Shown here piece by piece: positions 35,343-43,752 of a stretch of DNA of 64,000 nt. Where the stretch lies: assembly GCA_965279065.1 (NCBI GenBank), contig OZ257134.1:992001-1056000 (forward strand), read 5' to 3'. The position numbers and the translations under genes are program-made. Source of the DNA: JAKAXS01 sp965279065. GTDB lineage: Bacteria > Pseudomonadota > Alphaproteobacteria > Rhizobiales > Hyphomicrobiaceae. The notes below the pieces were generated by a model. The model worked only from the letters and a program-made list of their open reading frames with translations, did no database searches and had not been told where the DNA came from. How positions within the stretch are numbered: position 1 is the stretch's first letter; every line of letters starts with the position of its first letter.

Positions 35343-35687
35343 TCAAGCGTGCGTGGTGTGGGCAATGCCCTTGTCGTGGATGAGCGAATGCAGTTCGCCC
35401 TCCTGGAACATCTCGCGCACGATATCGCAGCCGCCGACGAACTCGCCCTTGACGTAGAGCTGCGGGATCGTCGGCCAATTCGTATAAGCCTTGATGCCGT
35501 CGCGAATGCTCATGTCCTCAAGCACGTTGACGTCCTTGTAGGGCACGCCCAAGTGGTCGAGAATCTTGGCGACCTGCGCCGAAAATCCGCACTGCGGAAA
35601 CTGTTTCGTGCCCTTCATGAAGAGCACCACGTCGTTGTCCGCAACCGTCTTGCGAATCCAGTCTTGTACGGCTTGCGCATCGCTCAT
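35343..35687 (-). CDS. grxD: Monothiol glutaredoxin Grx4 family
   Basis: A 114-residue monothiol glutaredoxin with the CGFS active site (Cys33 in TKQFPQCGFSA). The glutathione-binding NWPTIPQLYVKGEF and GGCDIVREMF blocks are present. Such proteins carry [2Fe-2S] clusters with glutathione and work with BolA in iron-sulfur trafficking. bolA lies 1.1 kb upstream, separated by a cold-shock gene and a small ORF, so the pair is close but not adjacent. Confidence 0.95.
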   Translation of the reverse strand: MSDAQAVQDWIRKTVADNDVVLFMKGTKQFPQCGFSAQVAKILDHLGVPYKDVNVLEDMSIRDGIKAYTNWPTIPQLYVKGEFVGGCDIVREMFQEGELHSLIHDKGIAHTTHA

Positions 35688-35823
35688 TGTAGTGTCCTTG
35701 ACCCGGGACGGCTCATTGGAACCGCCAAATTCCTGCGGAGGATGTGGTCACCCTCCGCGGAATGTCAATGTGGGGGCGTTGAGCCCGCCGCGCCCGAACA
35801 AGGGGCACGGCGCAACAGGCCTA

Positions 35824-36033
35824 TTAAGCGGCCTGGATCGTGCTGACGGCGGTCTTGCCGGAGCGGCGATCGATTTCGGTTTCGAACGAAACCTTCTGGC
35901 CTTCGCGCAGGCCGCTCATGCCAGCGCGCTCAAGAGCCGTAGCGTGAACGAATACGTCGTTGCCGCCTTCTTCCGGCTGGATGAAGCCGAAGCCCTTTTG
36001 GTCGTTGTAGAACTTAACAGTACCGACTTTCAT
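35824..36033 (-). CDS. Cold-shock domain protein
   Basis: A 69-residue single cold-shock domain. RNP1 is KGFGFIQ and RNP2 is VFVHATA. It should bind single-stranded RNA and DNA as an RNA chaperone. The ATG at 36033 has AAGGA about 9 bp upstream. Most alphaproteobacterial genomes carry several such genes, so a symbol is not given. The next gene upstream is divergent, 505 bp away. Confidence 0.93.
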   Translation of the reverse strand: MKVGTVKFYNDQKGFGFIQPEEGGNDVFVHATALERAGMSGLREGQKVSFETEIDRRSGKTAVSTIQAA

Positions 36034-36538
36034 AGATGTAGTCCTTCCAGGGAGACCGTCGAACGCATGCGCGTTGTCAAAGCCATTCCGCGAGTTTGTT
36101 GTTTCAGGATGCCGCAGATGGCCAATGTCGACCCGTTTGCAGACCGGCCTCTTGTATCGGCGGAGTGCAGCGAACGCAAGGCGAACCGCAGTCAATTAAG
36201 CGTCAACGCCGCAGTCTTTCGTCCAGGCGCATGCAACACGCCAGATTACCGACGCCCGTGCTTGCGCTTAGAGGCCCGACCGCTCGGGACGTGATTGCCG
36301 AAGTCGAATTTGGCATCTGCCAGGCTCGAGTCAGCAAGTTGCGGGAGTATTACAGCAGCAGGTTACTTCGGATTGCAAAGTTAGTGTAACACGGGAAGCG
36401 CTTTCTTAGAGGTTACTTAGAATCTCCACCGCGTTGCCGGCCCCGAGGGGGCGCGTCTGAAGAAATTCCGGTTGTACTGGGAACAGTCGACCACATTGCT
36501 GAGTTTACACCGCGTTCGGCAGCAATGGAGAAAACGCA
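36034..36538. other. 505-bp intergenic region between divergent genes
   Basis: Between the cold-shock gene and the small exported protein I see no supported gene. The words AGGTTACTT recur near 36360 and 36410, in an AT-richer patch that probably contains the promoter of the rightward gene. The left part would be a long cold-shock mRNA leader or promoter. No clear hairpin terminator or riboswitch is visible. Confidence 0.5.
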
Positions 36539-36745
36539 ATGAAGAAAATTGTTCTCTCAGCACTTATCGCCATCGCTCCCCTCAGCTTCGCGTTGGCCGG
36601 AGAAGAGGCTGCCGACAAGAAGGCGGACGCCGCAGCCTCGTCCAATGGCGCAGCCGCCGCCGAGTTCCCGTCCTGGGACACGCGCAAGGCCGGCGAGTCA
36701 GTAGACCTGGGCGACTCCAAGTCGAAGGATGCCGCCGAGAAGTAA
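36539..36745 (+). CDS. Small exported protein, unknown function
   Basis: A 68-residue protein. A signal peptide (residues 1-20, ALAGEE) is followed by an Ala/Lys/Asp-rich mature part of about 48 residues with the single distinct block FPSWDTRKAGESVDLG. GGAG lies 8-9 bp before the ATG and a perfect terminator follows, so it is probably a real, expressed gene. No family recognised. Confidence 0.65.
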   Translation: MKKIVLSALIAIAPLSFALAGEEAADKKADAAASSNGAAAAEFPSWDTRKAGESVDLGDSKSKDAAEK

Positions 36746-36767
36746 TCGCAATTGGATCGCCGTTACG

Positions 36768-36797
36768 GAAGCCGCCCGAAAGGGCGGCTTCTTCGTT
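36768..36797. terminator. Terminator between the small exported protein and bolA
   Basis: GAAGCCGCCC (36768-36777), loop GAAA, GGGCGGCTTC (36782-36791), then TTCGTT. A perfect 10-bp stem with a stable GNRA loop between convergent genes. Confidence 0.8.
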
Positions 36798-36806
36798 GCG
36801 ACGGCT

Positions 36807-37052
36807 CTATTCAGCGCTGTCCTTCGGCACCGCCGTCGTCAACGCCAGTGCATGCAACACGCCGCCCATGCGGCCCTGCAGCGCCTCGTAGACCATCTGA
36901 TGCTGCTGCACGCGCGATTTGCCCGCGAACGCCTTGCTGATCACATGCGCCGCGAAATGATCGCCGTCCCCGGCAAGATCCTTGATGTCGACGATCGCGT
37001 CCGGGAAACTCTGCTTGATCAGGCGTTCGATGTCGCCCGCATCCATTGGCAT
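36807..37052 (-). CDS. bolA: BolA family protein
   Basis: An 81-residue BolA-fold protein. The conserved DGDHFAAHVISKAFAGKSRVQQHQMV core has the His used to bind an iron-sulfur cluster with a CGFS glutaredoxin. It starts 12 bp after the purL stop on the same strand and is likely cotranscribed. The purL-bolA-grxD neighbourhood is common in Alphaproteobacteria. Confidence 0.93.
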   Translation of the reverse strand: MPMDAGDIERLIKQSFPDAIVDIKDLAGDGDHFAAHVISKAFAGKSRVQQHQMVYEALQGRMGGVLHALALTTAVPKDSAE

Positions 37053-37064
37053 GGTTGTGTTCCT

Positions 37065-39281
37065 TCAGTTCGTATGCGGCGCGCTCATGTAGCTCGGCAG
37101 CCAGCCCTCGTGTGCCGACCTCAGATCGGACAGCGTCAGTTCCGCCTCGCCTTTCAAAGTTATCGCGCTACCGCCGACACGGCCGACGATGCGGGCCGGC
37201 AGTTCCAGCAGCCTCGCCCGCTCCAGAACCTCCTCGGCCCGCTGCGGCGTCACGCTGAGGATATAGCGGCCTTGGTCTTCTCCGAACCAGATGGCATGCG
37301 CCGGCAATCGCCCGGTATACGGAAACAGCTCGACGCCAAGCCCACCCGCCAGCGCCATTTCCGCCAAGCCGACGAGCAGCCCGCCGTCCGACAGATCATG
37401 CACCGCCGACACCGCAGCTTCACGGATCAGCGAGCGCACGAGACGCCCTGCCTTGATCTCGTCCTGGAGATCCACCGGCGGAGGAGCACCTTCCAGCTTG
37501 CCCGCCACCATCTCCTGATAGAGCGACTGCCCAAGCCACCCACGTTCGTCGCCGATGACGAGCAGCAGGTCGCCCTCGCGCTTCAACGCGATGTCGGCGA
37601 TCTTCGACGTGTCCGGAATCAGCCCCACGCCGCCGATCGCCGGCGTCGGCGGAATGCCCACGCCGTTGGTCTCGTTGTAGAGCGACACGTTGCCGGACAC
37701 GACGGGATAGTCGAGCGCCTTGCAGGCTTCCGCCATGCCCTGGCACGAGCCGACGAACTGCCCCATGATTTCCGGTCGCTCCGGATTGGCGAAGTTCATG
37801 TTGTCGGTGATCGCCAGCGGATCGGCGCCAACCGCAATCAGGTTGCGCCACGTCTCCACCACGGCCTGCTTGGTGCCCATCGCCGGATCGGCAGTGACGT
37901 AGCGCGGGGTGACGTCGCACGTCGCCGCCAGACCCTTGGTCGTCCCGTGGATGCGCACGACCGCGGCGTCGCCACCGGGCCGCCCGATCGTGTCGCCCAT
38001 CACCATGTGGTCGTACTGCTGCCAGATCCAGCGCCGCGAACACAGCGCCGGCGAGCCCATCAGCGACGTCAGCGCCCCGAGCACGGCATTCGGCGCCGGT
38101 ACCCATTCCGGCAGGATCGGCTGCGGCGGCACCGTCGCCACCCACGGCCGCTCGTACATCGGCGCGGAGTTCGCCAGCACCGGCACCGGCAGGTCGGCTT
38201 CCACCTTGCCTTTGTGCGTGATGATCATGCGCCCCGTGTCGGTCGTCGTGCCGATCACCGCGAAATCCAGTCCCCACTTGACGAAGATCGCTTCGGCCTC
38301 CGGCTCCGCGCCGGGCTTCAGGATCATGAGCATGCGCTCCTGGCTCTCCGAGAGCATCATCTCGTAGGCGGTCATGCCCTCTTCGCGCTGCGGCACGTGA
38401 TCGAGGTTGAGTTCGATGCCGACCTCGCCCTTGTCCGCCATCTCCGATGTCGACGACGTGAGCCCGGCCGCTCCCATGTCCTGGATGGCGATGATCACGT
38501 CTTTCGACATCAATTCGAGGCACGCCTCGATCAGCAGCTTTTCGGTGAACGGGTCGCCGACCTGCACGGTCGGCCGCTTCTCGTCCGACTTGTCGTCGAA
38601 CTCGGCCGACGCCATCGTCGCGCCATGGATGCCGTCGCGCCCCGTCTTCGAGCCGACGTAGACGACCGGCAGGCCGACGCCCTTGGCCGCCGAATAGAAG
38701 ATCTTGTCGGTGCGCGCCAAGCCCACGCACATGGCGTTGACCAGGATGTTGTTGTTGTAGCCCTTGTCGAAGTTCACCTCGCCGCCGACCGTCGGCACGC
38801 CGACGCAGTTGCCATAGCCGCCGATGCCGGAGACGACGCCATCCACCAGGTGCCTTGTCTTGTGATGCTCCGGCGCGCCGAAGCGCAGCGCGTTGAGGTT
38901 CATCACCGGCCGCGCGCCCATCGTGAACACGTCGCGCATGATGCCGCCCACGCCCGTCGCCGCCCCCTGGTAGGGCTCGATGTACGAGGGATGGTTGTGG
39001 CTCTCCATCTTGAACACGACGCAGTCGCCGTCGCCCAGATCGACGACGCCGGCATTCTCGCCCGGCCCCTGGATGACTTGCTTGCCCGTGGTTGGCAGCG
39101 TCTTCAGCCACACGCGCGAGGATTTGTACGAGCAGTGCTCGCTCCACATCACGGAAAAGATGCCGAGCTCCGTAAACGACGGCACCCGCCCGAGAATTTC
39201 GAGCAGCCGTTCGTACTCGTCGGGCTTCAGTCCATGACTGGCGACGATTTCGGGCGTGATGGCTGCGGCAGTGTCCTGCAT
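37065..39281 (-). CDS. purL: Phosphoribosylformylglycinamidine synthase subunit PurL
   Basis: A 738-residue small-type PurL, the ATP-using synthetase half of FGAM synthase, step four of purine synthesis. It works with PurQ (glutaminase) and PurS. Visible are IFSVMWSEHCSYKSSR, the ATP-binding GPGENAGVVDLGDG, FKMESHNHPSYIEPYQGAATGVGGI-type block, and SGNVSLYNETNG. The frame is open upstream, but the ATG at 39281 gives the usual start and length. The promoter probably lies in the gap before it, next to a palindromic repeat element. Confidence 0.96.
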   Translation of the reverse strand: MQDTAAAITPEIVASHGLKPDEYERLLEILGRVPSFTELGIFSVMWSEHCSYKSSRVWLKTLPTTGKQVIQGPGENAGVVDLGDGDCVVFKMESHNHPSYIEPYQGAATGVGGIMRDVFTMGARPVMNLNALRFGAPEHHKTRHLVDGVVSGIGGYGNCVGVPTVGGEVNFDKGYNNNILVNAMCVGLARTDKIFYSAAKGVGLPVVYVGSKTGRDGIHGATMASAEFDDKSDEKRPTVQVGDPFTEKLLIEACLELMSKDVIIAIQDMGAAGLTSSTSEMADKGEVGIELNLDHVPQREEGMTAYEMMLSESQERMLMILKPGAEPEAEAIFVKWGLDFAVIGTTTDTGRMIITHKGKVEADLPVPVLANSAPMYERPWVATVPPQPILPEWVPAPNAVLGALTSLMGSPALCSRRWIWQQYDHMVMGDTIGRPGGDAAVVRIHGTTKGLAATCDVTPRYVTADPAMGTKQAVVETWRNLIAVGADPLAITDNMNFANPERPEIMGQFVGSCQGMAEACKALDYPVVSGNVSLYNETNGVGIPPTPAIGGVGLIPDTSKIADIALKREGDLLLVIGDERGWLGQSLYQEMVAGKLEGAPPPVDLQDEIKAGRLVRSLIREAAVSAVHDLSDGGLLVGLAEMALAGGLGVELFPYTGRLPAHAIWFGEDQGRYILSVTPQRAEEVLERARLLELPARIVGRVGGSAITLKGEAELTLSDLRSAHEGWLPSYMSAPHTN

Positions 39282-39424
39282 AGCTAATAAATTGTCCGTT
39301 CGTTTGCGGTCGGCCTGCTTATAACGTCTGAATCCGCCCTTGTCCCGTGCAGGGGACGTCGCACGCTGGCCTACAGTTTTCCCCTGATTCGCCCCCCATT
39401 CGGCGCCGTCCCCAATCCCAAACT

Positions 39425-39570
39425 CACCGTCATCCCGACGTAGGTCGGGACCCACGCAAGTCTAACCAATTCCAGGCCCGCAGGACCTCGTTCTGCCGTG
39501 CCACGAGGTCCCGCCACGTCCCCAAAGCGGAGATTGGCGTGGATCCCGTGCCGAGCACGGGATGACGGTG
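39425..39570. repeat. REP/MITE-like palindromic element
   Basis: A 146-bp element bounded by perfect 13-bp inverted ends, CACCGTCATCCCG (39425-39437) and CGGGATGACGGTG (39558-39570). Inside are nested hairpins: CCCGAC/GTCGGG (39434-39449), GGACCTCGT/ACGAGGTCC (39483-39511), and ATCCCGTGC/GCACGGGAT (39543-39563). The CGTCATCCCG ends resemble widespread bacterial REP sequences. It has no coding capacity. It lies between purL and an exported-protein gene, and fills much of the 315-bp gap. Confidence 0.75.
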
Positions 39571-39596
39571 TTGGGGGGATTATCGCATCACCACCG

Positions 39597-40115
39597 TTAG
39601 GGCTCCCGAATCCCAACAATCAGCACGAGGTTGCGCAGGAAGCCCTCGAAGTTGTTGACCGTCCACTCGCGCTTCGGGGAATCGCTGACCAGCGAGACGC
39701 TCTTGTCGGGCCCGATGAGCCGCGCTTCGATGGTTGAGGTGTGGCTGCCGTCGTCCCAATCGACGTCGCGGAAGATCTGCAGCACGCGTATGCCGTCGAC
39801 CGTCCGTTCCGTCGGCTCCGTGATCGCGACGGCGCGAATGCGACCGCTGTTGCGGTTGGCCTCTGCGAGCGCCTGATGATGCTTCTCGAACATCGCCAGG
39901 GTGAGCTCGGGCCGGTGCGGCTGGAACTTGTAGCTGACCACCGAGCCGGCGGCGCAAATCGAACTGGCACATCGGAAAGTGACGATACCGTCCTTCCCAT
40001 CGGTCTGCTGCCAGCCCTCGATCGCGAGCGCGACGGCCTCCTGCGCCACGGCCGGTCCGGCAAGCGGCAGCCAGGCAGCACAGGCGAGCAGTGCGATTGA
40101 ACGGCGCCCACGCAT
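39597..40115 (-). CDS. Exported protein between purQ and purL, unknown function
   Basis: A 172-residue protein with a signal peptide (cleaved near AVAQE). The mature part is a small alpha/beta domain: VTFRCASSICAAGSVVSYKF with two Cys, RAVAITEPTERTVDGIRV, and SVSLVSDSPKREWTVNNF. The signal peptide puts it outside the cytoplasm, so it cannot act in purine synthesis itself. It starts 10 bp after the purQ stop, so it is probably read from the pur transcript. No family recognised. Confidence 0.68.
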   Translation of the reverse strand: MRGRRSIALLACAAWLPLAGPAVAQEAVALAIEGWQQTDGKDGIVTFRCASSICAAGSVVSYKFQPHRPELTLAMFEKHHQALAEANRNSGRIRAVAITEPTERTVDGIRVLQIFRDVDWDDGSHTSTIEARLIGPDKSVSLVSDSPKREWTVNNFEGFLRNLVLIVGIREP

Positions 40116-40125
40116 CGCTAAGGTC

Positions 40126-40830
40126 CTAGGTCATCGCCGCCGTCACGCTCACCAGCGCACTCTCGAACACGCGCCGGCCGTCCGTACCGCCCAACGCCGT
40201 TTCGAACAGCCGCTCCGGATGCGGCATCATCCCGAGGATGCGGCCGGTCTTGTCGGTCACGCCGGCGATGTTGCGCTGGGCGCCGTTGAGGTTCGTCGCA
40301 GCCGAAACGGTGCCCTCCGCGTCGCAGTAGCGGAACGCCACCTGGCCCTCGCCTTCCAGCCGGTCCAGCGTCTCGGTATCGGCGAAGAAGTTGCCCTCCG
40401 CGTGCGCGACCGGAACCCGGATCACTTCGTCCTTGCGGTAGCATTGCGTGAAGAACGTCTTATCGGTCTCGCAGCGCAGGTGCACGTCGCGGCAGATGAA
40501 CTTCAGCGACGCGTTGCGCATCAGCACGCCGGGCAGCAGCCCGCTCTCGCACAGCACCTGGAAGCCATTGCAGATGCCCAGCACCGGCGTGCCGGCCTTC
40601 GCCTTGGCGATCACGTCGCGCATGATCGGCGAGTGCGCCGCCATCGCCCCGCAGCGCAGGTAGTCGCCGTAGGAGAACCCGCCCGGTAGCACGATCAGGT
40701 CCGACGCCGGCACCGAGGCGTCGCCGTGCCAGACCATCTGCACCGGAAAGCCGGTGACCTTCTCCAGTGCGACCTTCACGTCGCGATCGCAGTTCGATCC
40801 GGGAAAGACGATGACGCTCGCGCGCAGCAT
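40126..40830 (-). CDS. purQ: Phosphoribosylformylglycinamidine synthase subunit PurQ
   Basis: A 234-residue class I glutaminase. The nucleophile Cys is in GICNGFQVLCE, with the catalytic His and Glu in the MMPHPERLFE block. It supplies ammonia to PurL. The opening ASVIVFPGSNCDRD is standard. It lies between two small exported-protein genes on the same strand. Confidence 0.96.
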   Translation of the reverse strand: MLRASVIVFPGSNCDRDVKVALEKVTGFPVQMVWHGDASVPASDLIVLPGGFSYGDYLRCGAMAAHSPIMRDVIAKAKAGTPVLGICNGFQVLCESGLLPGVLMRNASLKFICRDVHLRCETDKTFFTQCYRKDEVIRVPVAHAEGNFFADTETLDRLEGEGQVAFRYCDAEGTVSAATNLNGAQRNIAGVTDKTGRILGMMPHPERLFETALGGTDGRRVFESALVSVTAAMT

Positions 40831-40847
40831 GGATACCTCGGTTCGTC

Positions 40848-41291
40848 TCAGGGTGTGCCGCCCAGCGGCGACTGCTGTTGCTTCTGTCGTTCGACGTCTT
40901 GCCGCGACGCGTTCGTGAGTTCGCTGTCGCGCGCCTTCATTCCGCTCATGAGACTTGCGAATGCGGCTTGGTCGCCGTAGCCGCAGCCTTTGCTCTGTGC
41001 CGTCCAGACGCCCGTGACCTGCTTGCGGAACGTACGCAGCGTGATGGCCGGATGCTCGGGCTGACCAGGAGCGGTAAAGGCGAACTCCACCGTCCAGACG
41101 TCCGGCTCTCCGGCGGCGACCTGATCGAAGCGCCCGTCAGACCCCGTGTTGGCTCCAGGCATCGATAGGGCCGCTTGGCGCAACGCCTCGAAGCCGCGGC
41201 TGCAGTCGAGATCGGGAGGGATCGCTTGCGCGTCGGCCACGACGGGCACAAGTGCCACAACCAGGCCGAATGCAGTGCAGCGGACGCCCAT
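40848..41291 (-). CDS. Exported protein between purS and purQ, unknown function
   Basis: A 147-residue protein with a signal peptide (cleaved near VADAQA). The mature part has DLDCSRGFEALRQAAL and VWTVEFAFTAPGQPEHPAITLR, and one more Cys in SKGCGYGDQAAF. It ends in a polar Gln-rich tail. It starts 4 bp after the purS stop, so translation is likely coupled. It is not clearly a paralogue of the protein between purQ and purL. Function unknown. Confidence 0.66.
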   Translation of the reverse strand: MGVRCTAFGLVVALVPVVADAQAIPPDLDCSRGFEALRQAALSMPGANTGSDGRFDQVAAGEPDVWTVEFAFTAPGQPEHPAITLRTFRKQVTGVWTAQSKGCGYGDQAAFASLMSGMKARDSELTNASRQDVERQKQQQSPLGGTP

Positions 41292-41295
41292 TCTT

Positions 41296-41538
41296 CTAGG
41301 CCACCAGTTCGTAACTGTAGTTCTCGATCACGGTGTTCGCGAGCAGGTCCTTGCACATCTTCTCGACGGCCGCCTTGGCCTTGGCCTCGTCGGTCTCGGC
41401 CAGCGCCACCTCGATGTACTTGCCCTGACGCACGTCTTCCACGCCGGGAAAACCCAACCCGCCGAGTGCATGCTGGATCGCCTTGCCTTGCGGATCGAGC
41501 ACGCCGTTCTTCAACGTGATGCGGATGCGAGCTTTCAT
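41296..41538 (-). CDS. purS: Phosphoribosylformylglycinamidine synthase subunit PurS
   Basis: An 80-residue PurS, the small bridging subunit of the three-part FGAM synthase. The features KARIRITLKNGVLDPQGKAI and VRQGKYIEVAL are diagnostic. I chose the ATG at 41538 with AGGGG upstream, since the earlier in-frame Met lacks a site. First gene of the purS-purQ-purL-bolA run. Confidence 0.94.
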   Translation of the reverse strand: MKARIRITLKNGVLDPQGKAIQHALGGLGFPGVEDVRQGKYIEVALAETDEAKAKAAVEKMCKDLLANTVIENYSYELVA

Positions 41539-41718
41539 GTGCCCCTGCAACATTATGACCGGATTGGCCTGTAGTTACGGGATGCCGGGCGCGAGTGCAA
41601 GGCGGAGGGCGTCGCAGTCCCCGGCCAAGCCGTGACGCTCGACACAAAACCAGCAACACCTGTCGAAAGACGTCCCGGCGGCTCGTCGGTGCTACAGAAC
41701 ATCGAAAAGGAGCCCGCC

Positions 41719-42369
41719 ATGTCCAAACTCCGCGTCAACTGCTTCTCCATCTCCCTGGACGGCTACGGCGCCGGCCCCGATCAGAGCCTGGAAAATCCCC
41801 TCGGCGTCGGGGGCCCAGCCCTGCACGCCTGGTTGCTGCCGACGAGAACACTTCGCCGCCACCTCTTTGGCGCGGACAATGGTGCTACCGGCGTCGACGA
41901 CGATTTCGCTGCCCGCGGGTTCGACAATGTCGGTGCCTGGATCCTCGGCCGCAACATGTTCGGCCCCATTCGCGGCGCGTGGCCCGACTCCAGCTGGAAG
42001 GGCTGGTGGGGTGACAACCCGCCCTATCACAGCGACGTCTTCGTCCTGACCCACCACGCCCGCGCTCCCATCGAGATGGAGGGTGGTACGACGTTTCATT
42101 TCGTGACGGGCGGCATCGAGGAGGCGCTCCGGCTCGCGAAGGCGTCGGCAAACGGCAAGGATGTGCGCCTCGGCGGCGGTGCCGGCACCGTCCGTCAGTA
42201 CCTGAGGGCCAGGCTGATCGACGAAATGCACCTCGCTATCAGTCCCGTCATCCTCGGCCGCGGCGAGCACCTCTTCGCCGACCTCGACCTGCCGGCGCTG
42301 GGCTACGTCTGCACGCAGCATGTGAGGTCGCCCGAGGCCACCCACGTCGTCATCTCGCGCAGTCCATAG
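41719..42369 (+). CDS. Dihydrofolate reductase (RibD C-terminal) family protein
   Basis: A 216-residue reductase-fold protein: NCFSISLDGYGAGPDQ at the start, WILGRNMFGPIRG, the nucleotide-binding DVRLGGGAGTVRQYLRA, and LAISPVILGRGEHLF. These belong to the DHFR/RibD-C-like group of unknown substrate. It is not the essential folA. AAAGGAG lies 7-8 bp before the ATG. It is divergent from purS. Confidence 0.87.
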   Translation: MSKLRVNCFSISLDGYGAGPDQSLENPLGVGGPALHAWLLPTRTLRRHLFGADNGATGVDDDFAARGFDNVGAWILGRNMFGPIRGAWPDSSWKGWWGDNPPYHSDVFVLTHHARAPIEMEGGTTFHFVTGGIEEALRLAKASANGKDVRLGGGAGTVRQYLRARLIDEMHLAISPVILGRGEHLFADLDLPALGYVCTQHVRSPEATHVVISRSP

Positions 42370-42459
42370 CTTTCGTCGTCCGAATCGCTCGCACATCGGC
42401 CCGAAAAGCTCATATAACGCTGCCGACCACGACGGTCGTGAGCCACAGCGAGCAAAGCC

Positions 42460-43707
42460 ATGTTTCCGTTGTCGACAATGCTGCGGTCGTTCATCCGCGT
42501 CGGGCGGCTGACGGTGATCGACGCCGAGGGGCAGTCACACGTCTTCGGCGGCGGCGCGGCGCCCGCGGGCACCACGGCCCCCAACGTGACGATGAAGCTG
42601 ACCGACCCCAAGCTCTACCGCACCCTGTTCTTCAACCCGGAACTGCACGCCGGCGAAGCCTACATGGATGGTCGCATGAGCTTTCCCGGCTCCAGCTTGC
42701 GCGACTTCCTGACGTTGTTTTCGCTGAACCGCCGGGCCCTGAAGTCCTTCCCGATGCAGAAGGTCTTCCAGCGCGTCTCGCGCGGACTGAAGCGCTTCCA
42801 GCAGGCCAATCCCGTCGGCAAGGCGCAAGCCAACGTCGCCCACCACTACGATATCGGCAATGCCTTCTATCAGCTGTTCCTTGATGCCGGCCTGTTCTAC
42901 TCCTGCGCCTATTTCCGCGAGGAGGGCGAAAGCCTGGAGGCCGCGCAGATCAACAAGTGCCGTCTGATCGCCTCCAAGCTGCAGTTGAAGCCCGGCATGA
43001 CCGTCCTCGACATCGGCTCGGGCTGGGGCGGGCTCGCCCTGTACCTGGCGTCCGTTGCCGATGTGACGGTCGTCGGCGTCACCCTGTCGAAAGAGCAGCA
43101 CGCCCTGGCCGAGGCCCGCGCCGCCGCCGCCGGCCTCTCCGATCGCGTGCGCTTCCACCTGACGGACTATCGCGACCTCGACCGCAAGTTCGACCGCATC
43201 GTCTCCGTCGGCATGTTCGAGCACGTCGGCGTTGCCCACTACGGCGAGTTCTTCGCCAAGATCAACGACCTCATGACCGACGACGGCGTCATGCTGCTCC
43301 ACTCGATCGGCAAGATGAGCCCGCCAGGGACCGCCAGCCCGTGGCTGCGCAAATACATCTTCCCCGGCGCCTACTCGCCCGCCCTGTCGGAAGTGTTTCC
43401 CGCCGTCGAGAGCAACAGTCTGTGGGTCACGGACCTCGAATTCCTGCGCGTCCACTACGCCACCACCCTCAAGCACTGGCACGAGCGCTTCGAGGCCAAT
43501 CGCGCCAAGGTCGCCGCCATGTACGACGAGCGCTTCTGCCGCATGTGGGAATTCTACCTGATCAGCGCCGAGATGATGTTCCGCACCGGCGCGCAGGAGG
43601 TGTTCCACATGCAGCTCGCCCGCAAGCGCGATGCCGCGCCGATCGTTCGCGACTATATCGTCGATACGCAACGCGCCCTGCTCGCCAACGGCGATCGCAG
43701 CGTCTAG
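42460..43707 (+). CDS. cfa: Cyclopropane-fatty-acyl-phospholipid synthase
   Basis: A 415-residue SAM-dependent methyltransferase that adds a methylene bridge to unsaturated acyl chains in the membrane. The N-terminal lipid-binding region is followed by QANVAHHYDIGNAFYQLFLD, then the SAM motif TVLDIGSGWGGLALYLA, IVSVGMFEHVGVAHY, and the C-terminal EFYLISAEMMFRTG. All match CFA synthase. A paralogous fatty acid methyltransferase is possible; the symbol reflects the best family match. Confidence 0.9.
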   Translation: MFPLSTMLRSFIRVGRLTVIDAEGQSHVFGGGAAPAGTTAPNVTMKLTDPKLYRTLFFNPELHAGEAYMDGRMSFPGSSLRDFLTLFSLNRRALKSFPMQKVFQRVSRGLKRFQQANPVGKAQANVAHHYDIGNAFYQLFLDAGLFYSCAYFREEGESLEAAQINKCRLIASKLQLKPGMTVLDIGSGWGGLALYLASVADVTVVGVTLSKEQHALAEARAAAAGLSDRVRFHLTDYRDLDRKFDRIVSVGMFEHVGVAHYGEFFAKINDLMTDDGVMLLHSIGKMSPPGTASPWLRKYIFPGAYSPALSEVFPAVESNSLWVTDLEFLRVHYATTLKHWHERFEANRAKVAAMYDERFCRMWEFYLISAEMMFRTGAQEVFHMQLARKRDAAPIVRDYIVDTQRALLANGDRSV

Positions 43708-43752
43708 CTTCGCATTGGCACGCCTCGCCCGTCCTAACCGAGGGAGATCAGA

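Noticed and set aside
36729..39287. 852-codon open frame antisense to bolA and purL
   Set aside because: Composition is dominated by Arg, His and Ala, with no recognisable domain, and it spans two real genes on the other strand.
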